A DNA stretch of 46,970 nucleotides, taken from assembly GCA_022072025.1 (NCBI GenBank), contig JAJVIP010000019.1, positions 1 through 46,970 of the forward strand. Reading direction: 5' to 3'. Below the pieces are notes generated by a model. That model was not told the origin of the DNA, searched no databases, and saw only the letters and a program-made list of their open reading frames with translations. Every line of letters starts with the position of its first letter. Positions within the stretch are counted from its first letter, which is position 1. The translations under genes were made by a program, and so were the position numbers. The DNA comes from Elusimicrobiota bacterium (GTDB lineage Bacteria > Elusimicrobiota > Elusimicrobia > F11). This document shows, piece by piece, positions 1 through 6,382 of this stretch.

Positions 1-1
1 A

Positions 2-355
2 TTTGTCACCTGGCTCCTATGGGAACCTCTCGGCCTCCCAACTCAGGATAGCTACGAGTCTTCCTGGCCTTTAACTCGACGGGTCTTTCACCCGCTGGTT
101 CGCGACAGCTTTCTGGGCGCGCCATGGGCGGATTATTGCAAATGGCTTCTCTCCGGGGAAACCATCCCCTCAAAGGTCCAACGCATTACCCGGAAATATT
201 CAGTTGATTCGTGCCTAAAGAACCAGAACAAGGAGCTGTCGCCCCGGCATGTCGTTTGGCCGGGGCCCAGGTTCTACCTCCGGAACACCTGGGCCCCGGC
301 CAAGAAACGTGCCGGGGCGACAGCGCCTTGTGTGGTATTAGTAAGAATCAACTGA
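2..355 (+). CDS. C-terminal part of an unrecognised protein (partial, runs off the left edge)
   Basis: The second plus-strand frame is open from the window edge to a TGA at 353-355. Its first ~65 codons look protein-like (aromatic and charged residues, with motifs such as HPLVRDSFLGAPWADYCKW), while the other two frames close early. I do not recognise the family. From about position 190 the frame runs through a large inverted repeat, so the last ~50 codons are repeat-encoded. The original C-terminus was probably near residue 65, and the present tail looks like a product of element insertion. The gene converges on trmL. That this is the true frame is inferred from composition only. Confidence 0.45.
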   Translation, partial: FVTWLLWEPLGLPTQDSYESSWPLTRRVFHPLVRDSFLGAPWADYCKWLLSGETIPSKVQRITRKYSVDSCLKNQNKELSPRHVVWPGPRFYLRNTWAPAKKRAGATAPCVVLVRIN

Positions 356-365
356 ATATTTCCGG
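190..365. repeat. 176-bp nested inverted repeat (MITE-like or bidirectional terminator)
   Basis: The outer arms at 190-210 and 345-365 are perfect 21-bp reverse complements. Inside them, 235-324 is a second palindrome with arms GCTGTCGCCCCGGCA / TGCCGGGGCGACAGC and TGGCCGGGGCCCAGGT / ACCTGGGCCCCGGCCA. The GC-rich core resembles the repeat at 2918-3073, so it belongs to a dispersed family. It lies between the ends of two convergent genes and would fold into a very stable hairpin in either transcript. I could not see a clear target-site duplication, so mobility is inference. Confidence 0.8.
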
Positions 366-381
366 TTTATGATCCGACGTA

Positions 382-864
382 CTAAAAGTGACAGGTTGGG
401 GGACGGCGTGGCCGGACCGCTTCAAAGGCGGCGATGCCCACGGCCGTAGACAAGTTAAGCGACCGGATGGGTCCCGTGGTGGGGATTCGCACCAAAGAGT
501 TTTTGTAGCGCTCATAAAAGGACGGTGGAAACCCCCGACTTTCTGAACCGAAGACCAGATAACAAGGGAACTGAAATGAAACTTCCCACAGGGATTGAGT
601 TCCATGCGTGGAGAAAAAGGTTAGAGAAGCCGTGGGTTCAATGGAAGCAAGAAAACTTTCCCATCGATCGTGACGTTTGAGTTTAAGTTTCGGCCAATAA
701 TCAAGACCCGCGCGCTTCAGGTCTTTTTCATCCAGAGAGAAACCCAATTGGCCGACCAGATGAAGCGTGGCGTCAAGGCCCACGCAGGTTCGGCCGATGT
801 TTCCTGTGTTTTGTGGAATTTCCGGCTCGATCAGAACAATGTTGAGTGAATGGCTTGACTTCAT
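382..864 (-). CDS. trmL: tRNA (cytidine/uridine-34 2'-O)-methyltransferase TrmL
   Basis: This 160-residue protein is a minimal SpoU/SPOUT methyltransferase, which uses S-adenosylmethionine to 2'-O-methylate the wobble nucleotide of leucine tRNAs in the cytoplasm. All three family motifs are visible: PEIPQNTGNIGRTC (residues 14-27), LVFGSESRGFP (103-113) and IRSLNLSTAVGIAAFE (133-148). The last two build the trefoil-knot SAM site. The length matches the usual ~155 residues, with no extra RNA-binding domain. The start is the first ATG before motif 1, with a GGTGG stretch upstream. It is divergent from the TPR gene, with 30 bp between the start codons, and its 3' end faces the large inverted repeat. 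Confidence 0.93.
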   Translation of the reverse strand: MKSSHSLNIVLIEPEIPQNTGNIGRTCVGLDATLHLVGQLGFSLDEKDLKRAGLDYWPKLKLKRHDRWESFLASIEPTASLTFFSTHGTQSLWEVSFQFPCYLVFGSESRGFPPSFYERYKNSLVRIPTTGPIRSLNLSTAVGIAAFEAVRPRRPPTCHF

Positions 865-894
865 GAACCGATTCCACCAAAATCACGCATAACA

Positions 895-1503
895 ATGGAA
901 GCCGAAGACCAATATCAATTGGGTGTGGACCTCAAAAAAAAAGGTCAAATCGACGCGGCGCTGACGGCTTTTAGGCGAGCCGTGATTGCCGATCCGAACC
1001 ATTTCCTCTCTCATCTCGAAATCGGGGGCTTGTTCCGAGAAAAAGCCAAAACCGACCCCATGTTTTTTCGCCATGCCTTTGAAGCCTTCCAAAAAGCCGC
1101 TCGGCTCAACCCGATACACGAACAAGCCCATACGTATTACATCATGCTCGGGCAAAAAACCGGCCATCTTGATTCTCTCTTAGAGGAATACAAAGCCCTC
1201 GTGAAAAAATTCCCCGATAACGCGCTCCTCGAGCAATGCCTCAAAAACATCATGACCTTGACTCTCGCCTCGATTCCCATCAACGTGAATCTCCAAGAAG
1301 GTCATAGCGGAAGTTTGAAGAAATTCGTTCTCATCTTCTCGGTTTTGGTATTGGCGATGGGCCTTTTGTTGATGGTGGTTCCCCCCCTCTTGCTCAAAAA
1401 GGGAAAAATCAAAAAGGAACAGGTGAGCGGACTCCTGCGAGCGGGTCTTCTCATGGAAGCGGCGGCCGTCGGCGGGTTTATTTTCAAATCAAAACTTAAT
1501 TGA
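895..1503 (+). CDS. TPR-repeat membrane protein
   Basis: The 202-residue product begins with about three tetratricopeptide repeats (residues ~4-37, 38-75 and 76-110), recognisable from paired helices and the A..AF..A...DPN pattern. A strongly hydrophobic helix follows at ~143-167, and a second weaker one lies near the C-terminus (~182-198). There is no N-terminal signal peptide, so the TPR part probably stays in the cytoplasm, anchored by the C-terminal helices. TPRs mediate protein-protein contact; the partner cannot be read from the sequence. No good Shine-Dalgarno precedes the ATG. The stop overlaps the convergent M16 gene by 8 bp. Confidence 0.8.
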   Translation: MEAEDQYQLGVDLKKKGQIDAALTAFRRAVIADPNHFLSHLEIGGLFREKAKTDPMFFRHAFEAFQKAARLNPIHEQAHTYYIMLGQKTGHLDSLLEEYKALVKKFPDNALLEQCLKNIMTLTLASIPINVNLQEGHSGSLKKFVLIFSVLVLAMGLLLMVVPPLLLKKGKIKKEQVSGLLRAGLLMEAAAVGGFIFKSKLN

Positions 1504-2881
1504 TTTCTTTGAGAGGAATGACGGTGACCTCTCCCAACTCACGCAAGGAACCGTCCAATCTTTTTTCGTCTCCCACCACCAGGACCTTCATGGTATCTTT
1601 TGAATAAAAGCGTTTGGCGGTTTTACCGAGTTCTTCTTTTGTGACCGCGGCCAGACGCGCCGTGTAGGTGTCCAAATAATCCGGCGTATATCCGTAGAAT
1701 TCATTGGTGGCCCGCGCGTCGACAATTTCCCATTTGGAGTCAAAGCCAAAAACAAAAGAATTGATGAGAGAATCTTTTGCCAACTTTATTTCCTCATCAT
1801 AGAGGGGACCCGTCGTAAATTTATCAAGCTCCGCCAAAATGGAACGGACCGCTTTCAGCGTGGACTCTGATTTGGTCAGACAAGCCACGCCCAAAAGGCC
1901 CGGCCCCGCGGGTTCTTGAACGAAACTGCCCACCATGTAGGCCAAGCCCTGGCGTGACCGGATTTCGCCGAACAACCGGGAGGGCCCCCCTCCTCCCAAA
2001 ATGGCATCGGTGAGACGCAGCGCGAAATGGTGCGGGTTGTGCCGACCTGGCGCGAGCCGCGCAATGGTAATGCGAGATTGATTGGCTTCCTTGGGCACAA
2101 AAAACAGGGTTCCGGTGGAAGCCGCGGTGACAGAATAATCATAGGAAGGAACAAATCGGTCCGATGTTTTCCAGCCGGACAAACAGGCTTCCAGTTTGGC
2201 CAATAGTTCCTCTTGTTTAAACGCGCCAGCCACCGAGATCACGGCTTGATCGGGAATGACCACTTTTTTATGGAGCGCCAAGAGATCGTTGCGTGTGAGT
2301 TTGGTAACCGTTTTTTCGTTGGGTTCCTCGGCGTAGACATGGTTTTTCCCATACACCACATCCCTAAACGCGCGTCGAGCGATTTGGTTGGGCGTCTCAT
2401 TTTTTCTCAAGAGCCCCTCTATCACCTTCCCTTTGGCCAGGGACAATTGATCTGCCTGAAACGCGGGAGCCAAGAGAACGTCTCTCAAGAGGTCCAGACC
2501 GCTGTCCAACTCTTTGGATAGGCACGAAAGAGAAATCGTAACCACTTCTTTATCCGCTCCCGTTTCAATTGAAATGGCTTTTTGTTCAAGCTCGTCGTTC
2601 AGTTGATCGGCGGAGCGAGTCAGTGTTCCTCCCGCTCTCCAAACCGCGCCCAAAAAATTAAAAGATTCCGGCGTCTTTTCATCCGCGGGGCTGGTCCGAA
2701 TCCGGATATTGAGCGTGAGGAGCGGCAATTCATGATCTTCCAACACATAGACCACCGCCCCATTTTTCAATTGAACGCGTTGGGCCTGCGCGGGCTTAAA
2801 ATCGAGAGGTGGCGTGTCAACTTTAGGCGGCACAGCGAAAAGAGGAACGAGCGTGAAAAATACTAGGAAGATTCCATTCAT
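1496..2881 (-). CDS. M16 peptidase-like protein, non-catalytic R/Y subunit, exported
   Basis: This 461-residue M16-family (insulinase/processing-peptidase) protein begins with a signal peptide (MNGIFLVFFTLVPLFA, then VPP). The HxxEH zinc motif is missing at its expected place near residue 70. The R/Y pair that binds substrate in M16B partner subunits is present as R308 and Y315 in EIRSRQGLAY. It therefore looks like the inactive half of a heterodimer with the HxxEH protein encoded just upstream (3130-4581). The frame continues 84 codons further upstream, but that extension is translated repeat DNA, so I start at the signal-peptide ATG at 2881. The 248-bp gap to the partner gene is mostly that repeat. 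Its role in periplasmic peptide turnover is inferred. Confidence 0.88.
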   Translation of the reverse strand: MNGIFLVFFTLVPLFAVPPKVDTPPLDFKPAQAQRVQLKNGAVVYVLEDHELPLLTLNIRIRTSPADEKTPESFNFLGAVWRAGGTLTRSADQLNDELEQKAISIETGADKEVVTISLSCLSKELDSGLDLLRDVLLAPAFQADQLSLAKGKVIEGLLRKNETPNQIARRAFRDVVYGKNHVYAEEPNEKTVTKLTRNDLLALHKKVVIPDQAVISVAGAFKQEELLAKLEACLSGWKTSDRFVPSYDYSVTAASTGTLFFVPKEANQSRITIARLAPGRHNPHHFALRLTDAILGGGGPSRLFGEIRSRQGLAYMVGSFVQEPAGPGLLGVACLTKSESTLKAVRSILAELDKFTTGPLYDEEIKLAKDSLINSFVFGFDSKWEIVDARATNEFYGYTPDYLDTYTARLAAVTKEELGKTAKRFYSKDTMKVLVVGDEKRLDGSLRELGEVTVIPLKEIN

Positions 2882-2917
2882 CCCTGTAGTGACTGTTGCG
2901 AAAGTAAGCTTTAAGCC

Positions 2918-3073
2918 GTCATCCCGGCAATCTTTTGGCCGGGATCCAGGTTCACCGTCGGGCGAAAACCTGGGCCCCGTACCGACCAAGATCATTGGGG
3001 AATGGTGCGAGGTCCAGGTTCTCATCCGGGCGAAAACCTGGGCCCCGGCCAGAAACATGCCGGGGCGACGACG
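2918..3073. repeat. Dispersed GC-rich palindromic repeat (two partial units)
   Basis: The segment opens with GTCATCCCGGCA and TTTTGGCCGGGATCCAGGTT. It then carries two copies of a CCAGGTT...CGGGCGAAAACCTGGGCCCC unit and closes with GCCGGGGCGACGAC. It shares its CCTGGGCCCCGGCC and GCCGGGGCGAC blocks with the inverted repeat at 235-324. It sits between the two M16 genes and creates a spurious in-frame extension of the downstream one. Confidence 0.75.
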
Positions 3074-3129
3074 AAAGATCCTTGTTATACATCCTCTAAA
3101 GAATGAGGTGGAGTTTCGTTGTGATCTGT

Positions 3130-4581
3130 TCACTTTTTCCTCCTCAGCACCGCGACGGTCCGATTCGACTCGGTGAGATAGGTTTGCGCCACGCGTTTCA
3201 CATCAAGAGCGGTGACGGAGCGAATGCCCTGAATCAATTGAATGAGGAAATTCCAATCGCCCGCCACGGATTCATAATAGGCCAATTGGCTCGCGAGCCC
3301 TTCATTGGAAGCCAAACCTCGAATCACGGCGGACTCCAAATTGTTTTTCACTTTTTCCAGTTCGGCTTCCGTGGGCCCCCGTTTTTGGATCTGCTCCACT
3401 TCGGCCCAAATGGCTTTTTCCAAATCCTGAACCGTATGCGGAGCGCGTGGAGCGCCCCCCATCACAAACAAATTGGGATCTCTTTCTCCAGGCGCGGAAC
3501 CGCCCGCCCACACTCCCACGCCAATCCTGTTTTTCTCGACAATGGTCCGATTAAAACGCGAGGTGCGGCCCGAGCTGAGAATATCTTGCAGCACATTGAA
3601 AGCGGGTTCATCGGCATGGCGCATATCGGGCCGATGGTAACCGATGAGAAGCGAGGGTTCGGCGTCAAACTCCACTTGAACCCGGCGTTCCCCTTCTTGC
3701 AGCGGTTCCACGGGAATACGAATTTCTTCTGGAGAGGGAGTGGACGCAATGGAGGCGAAATGACTTTCGCAAAGTTTTTGAATGTCCTGGGTTTTCACCC
3801 CCCCCGCGATGGCCAACACCAAACGACTGATGTCATAGTGTTGTTTAAAGAAACGAGTGGCATCTTGGCGGGTCACGCGCGAGATATCGCTTTCCCATCC
3901 CACAATCGGCCGCCCATACGGATGCGCCACAAAAGCGGCCGCGAGAAACGCCTCCCATAATTTTCCCTGGGGAGAGGTGTCGATTCGCATACGTCTTTCT
4001 TCCAACACCACCGAACGCTCTTTGTAAAACTCGCGAAGCACGGGGTTTTTTAGCCGGTCAGCCTCCATCGCGAACCAAAGCTTCACTTGGTTTTTAGGCA
4101 ATGACACTGTGTAATTCGTGAAGTCATAGCCGGTAGAAGCGTTTAGATTTTGCCCCCCCGCCCGCTCGTAAATGCGCCAATATTCTTCCGGCTCCAGGAG
4201 TTTCTCATGTTCCTTGTTGAGTTCCTCCAATTTCTTGTGATCCCCCGCCTGCTCGGCTTGGTCAATTTGGTCCAACAGCAGGGCCTCTTTCGCGTAGTTT
4301 TTTGTCCCAATTGTTTTGGTGCCTTTAAACAACATGTGTTCAAACATGTGGGCCAAACCCGATTTTCCCGATTCATCATCCAAGCCACCGGTTCGAACAT
4401 ACATCGCGAATGAAACGGTCTGTGATTCGGGCCGCTCCAATACCAGGACCCGCATACCATTCTTAAGCACGAATTTATGGACGCGCGACGGAAAGGCGGC
4501 GATGGGATCGGGAGTTCCCGGCTCGCCATAAATAGGAAGATGAAATATAAGAATGAACGATAGGGCGCCTATCAACTTCAT
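3130..4581 (-). CDS. M16 zinc metallopeptidase, catalytic HxxEH subunit, exported
   Basis: The 483-residue protein has a signal peptide (hydrophobic residues ~3-17, likely cleavage after IYG) and an N-terminal M16 domain with the inverted zinc motif HMFEH at residues 78-82. The third metal ligand should be one of the glutamates in the KERSVVLEER stretch (residues 188-196). A charged helical insertion of about 35 residues (~100-140) separates the two parts. The C-terminal M16 domain has ...SRFNRTIVEKNRIGVGVW but lacks the R/Y tyrosine, which its neighbour supplies. The start codon overlaps the sseB-like stop as ATGA, preceded by GGAG, so translation is probably coupled. The likely site of action is periplasmic or membrane-associated, degrading peptides or processing exported proteins. 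Confidence 0.92.
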   Translation of the reverse strand: MKLIGALSFILIFHLPIYGEPGTPDPIAAFPSRVHKFVLKNGMRVLVLERPESQTVSFAMYVRTGGLDDESGKSGLAHMFEHMLFKGTKTIGTKNYAKEALLLDQIDQAEQAGDHKKLEELNKEHEKLLEPEEYWRIYERAGGQNLNASTGYDFTNYTVSLPKNQVKLWFAMEADRLKNPVLREFYKERSVVLEERRMRIDTSPQGKLWEAFLAAAFVAHPYGRPIVGWESDISRVTRQDATRFFKQHYDISRLVLAIAGGVKTQDIQKLCESHFASIASTPSPEEIRIPVEPLQEGERRVQVEFDAEPSLLIGYHRPDMRHADEPAFNVLQDILSSGRTSRFNRTIVEKNRIGVGVWAGGSAPGERDPNLFVMGGAPRAPHTVQDLEKAIWAEVEQIQKRGPTEAELEKVKNNLESAVIRGLASNEGLASQLAYYESVAGDWNFLIQLIQGIRSVTALDVKRVAQTYLTESNRTVAVLRRKK

Positions 4582-5333
4582 TCTTCGCTCCGTTTGAAGA
4601 ACGGGGTTCCATATTTATCGAAAGCGGCCTTCAGCGAACGGTTGATGAGTGTGATGTCCATGGTCTTCCCTTTTTCGAGAACGCCTTCAGAGGCTTTTGC
4701 CACGAGGCCGGCGATCCGTTTAAAATTTTCTTGCGATTCGTCCCGCAATCGAAGCCCCAGCAAAAGACGGGACCCCGAATCATCGGCAATCTGAATAAAA
4801 CAACCTTCCAACACGCCCGGGAGCGTAACGAACAATTGTTTGAACTTGGATTCGAGTTTGCTCGCGTCATCCACGGGCCGGCCCACACTGACCCGCGTGT
4901 CTTTCGGGATGTGACGAATTTCCTCCGTGGGAGGTTCCGGCACACGCCCCTCCGCCATCGAGGCGATAAAATCCGGATGCAAACTGAGCGTGATGCCCTG
5001 AGGCCCAATAAGAACAATATCATGCGGGTTTCCCATCAAACGACGGAAAAGTTCTTTGGATCCCATAATGAGATGACGCACGTCTTTTTCAATATAGGTC
5101 ACCATGGTGGGTTGCGACGTAAAAATCCAAATGACTTTTTTTCCAGAAGGGTCCACACCCAACAACAGCGGCAATTGTTTTTCCGACTCGTCCGGCGTCC
5201 CCCCCGCCAGCGGAACAACCAAATGGGCGTTGAGAAGCGCGTCCCAAAAGAGCCCCGGGCTCACCGATTGCTCTTCGAACACTTTTTGCATGAGCCCCTC
5301 GAGCGCTTCGTGGGGAATCAAGGGATCCTTCAT
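4578..5333 (-). CDS. SseB-family protein (SseB N- and C-terminal domains)
   Basis: The 251-residue product has the layout of SseB proteins. The N-terminal domain (~1-130) contains HLVVPLAGG, LLLGVDPSGKKVIWIFTS and a GPQGITLSLHP strand. The C-terminal domain (~140-250) contains IPKDTRVSVGRP and GSRLLLGLRLRDES. SseB domains occur in cytoplasmic proteins of largely unknown biochemical role, including E. coli enhanced-serine-sensitivity protein and secretion-associated proteins. No signal peptide is seen. The start is the ATG at 5333, which overlaps the TGA of the upstream phosphatase gene as ATGA; a longer frame upstream lies inside that gene. A 12-bp palindrome (5334-5345) directly precedes the start and contains AAAGG, the probable ribosome site. 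Its stop overlaps the M16 start in the same way. Confidence 0.8.
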   Translation of the reverse strand: MKDPLIPHEALEGLMQKVFEEQSVSPGLFWDALLNAHLVVPLAGGTPDESEKQLPLLLGVDPSGKKVIWIFTSQPTMVTYIEKDVRHLIMGSKELFRRLMGNPHDIVLIGPQGITLSLHPDFIASMAEGRVPEPPTEEIRHIPKDTRVSVGRPVDDASKLESKFKQLFVTLPGVLEGCFIQIADDSGSRLLLGLRLRDESQENFKRIAGLVAKASEGVLEKGKTMDITLINRSLKAAFDKYGTPFFKRSEE

Positions 5334-5827
5334 GAAAGGCCTTTCCAATCCGACAATTTTCGCCACCAGAGAATTTCCCCATCTTCCCAATCATTGTTGA
5401 CGATAGCGGGGCGAATGGCGAGAACATCAGCGGGTTCGAGACCTTTGTCCATGACGGCTGGTTCGCCTGAAATACGGCAACCAAAAATCGCGATTTCCGG
5501 CATATGCCCCACCAACAACAACGAAGATTTCTGGATATAGTCCAAGGCCACCTTCATCAAGGTTTTATAGTTGACCCCAGAAGAAAGGTCGGGGAGAAAA
5601 ACAGGGTCCGGCAGAGCCAGAAAGCGGGTGAGCAGAAGAGCGGTGTCTTGCGCGCGTTTGTAAGGGCTGGACAAAACCAGCGGAACGGAAAACCCCACCC
5701 GTTTCATTTCACCCAAACCCTTTTCTAATTCGGAGATGCCTTTTTTGCTTAAAGGGCGATCGGCGTCGCTTTTTCGCCACTCCAGCGCCGGCACCGCCTC
5801 CGCATGCCGCATCAAATAAATTTCCAT
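5330..5827 (-). CDS. sixA: Phosphohistidine phosphatase, SixA type
   Basis: The 165-residue protein is a short member of the histidine-phosphatase (phosphoglycerate mutase-like) superfamily. It has the RHAE catalytic box (R7, H8), the PLSKKG stretch, SSPYKRAQDTA with R58, and the second catalytic histidine in LLLVGHMPE (H108). The small size and the RHAE rather than RHG box fit SixA, which removes phosphate from histidine-containing phosphotransfer domains. It is the first gene of a tightly coupled minus-strand operon (SixA, SseB, M16). Only 16 bp separates its start from the DUF2283 stop, so its promoter is unclear and it may be co-transcribed with that pair. No obvious Shine-Dalgarno is visible. 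The substrate here is unknown. Confidence 0.85.
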   Translation of the reverse strand: MEIYLMRHAEAVPALEWRKSDADRPLSKKGISELEKGLGEMKRVGFSVPLVLSSPYKRAQDTALLLTRFLALPDPVFLPDLSSGVNYKTLMKVALDYIQKSSLLLVGHMPEIAIFGCRISGEPAVMDKGLEPADVLAIRPAIVNNDWEDGEILWWRKLSDWKGLS

Positions 5828-5843
5828 GGGGATATGACCGGTG

Positions 5844-6062
5844 TTAAGGTTGGGATAACAAAGGTAAATTTGTCTTGATACGGCTCAATTCTTTCAATGG
5901 GATATGGTGACTCACGTCAAGAATTTCAATCCCATAAATCTGACCAGATTTATCCATGTCAACCATGAGACCTTCATGCAACATAACTGTTTTTTTTATT
6001 TTTTTAGAGGGCTGTAATTTAATGTAAAGCGCATCAGCCTTCTTATCGAATGTAACATCCAT
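5844..6062 (-). CDS. DUF2283 small protein (antitoxin-like)
   Basis: The 72-residue protein has the DUF2283 signature: a D..ADALYIKL strand, a central GLMVDMDKSGQIYGIEILD hairpin and a short C-terminal tail. DUF2283 genes are regularly found next to small DUF4258 or RelE-like genes, in an arrangement like a toxin-antitoxin module. Here it begins 2 bp after the DUF4258 stop, so the pair is one transcription unit with the toxin-like gene first. Antitoxin function is inference from the pairing. Confidence 0.8.
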   Translation of the reverse strand: MDVTFDKKADALYIKLQPSKKIKKTVMLHEGLMVDMDKSGQIYGIEILDVSHHIPLKELSRIKTNLPLLSQP

Positions 6063-6064
6063 GC

Positions 6065-6298
6065 TTATTTTCCCTCCACCCAGTAAACAGTAATGACGAT
6101 GATCCGCCCTCTTTTTTTGATGTAAACAACTTCCAATATCTTTTTGCCAACATATTTGCGTACCACCCTGCGATTTCCAAAACTCATTCGAACAAAAGAA
6201 GGGTATCGCACGGCACTCCCCACTTGATTATGGGTTACCCCGCGATCCTTCATCCGCTCCAAAGCATGATTCGTATAGGTAAAAAGGAGATAATTCAT
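6065..6298 (-). CDS. DUF4258 small protein (toxin-like)
   Basis: The 77-residue product carries the DUF4258 signature THALERMKDRGVT near its N-terminus (here with NHALERM), followed by a basic beta-rich half (NRRVVRKYVGKKILEVVYIK) ending in VITVYWVEGK. DUF4258 proteins have a compact RelE/BECR-like fold and often sit beside DUF2283 partners, so an RNase-like toxin role is possible but unproven. I start at the ATG at 6298. A longer frame upstream passes through a C10 run (on this strand) and has no family resemblance. It lies 84 bp after the stop of the 1941-residue giant. Confidence 0.75.
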   Translation of the reverse strand: MNYLLFTYTNHALERMKDRGVTHNQVGSAVRYPSFVRMSFGNRRVVRKYVGKKILEVVYIKKRGRIIVITVYWVEGK

Positions 6299-6353
6299 CG
6301 ATCTATGGATCGAGGGGTCGCCTATTTCAGCATTTAATGGAGATTTTGTCGTC

Positions 6354-6363
6354 GGGGGGGGGG
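6354..6363. repeat. G10 homopolymer tract
   Basis: Ten consecutive G residues lie between the end of the giant gene at 6383 and the start of the DUF4258 gene at 6298. It is outside both chosen coding regions but inside a possible 28-codon N-terminal extension of the DUF4258 frame. Such a tract is prone to slippage and also to sequencing error. Confidence 0.9.
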
Positions 6364-6382
6364 AGTGAAGCTCGCCAATCAA

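Noticed and set aside
2882-3133. 84-codon N-terminal extension of the R/Y M16 protein
   Set aside because: It is translated from the dispersed repeat, and the signal peptide begins only at the ATG at 2881.
3103-3960. Plus-strand frame of 285 codons
   Set aside because: It lies antisense to the catalytic M16 gene, whose HxxEH-containing frame is clearly the real one.
4731-5540. Plus-strand frame of 269 codons
   Set aside because: It is antisense across the SseB and SixA genes, which have clear motifs and coupled starts.
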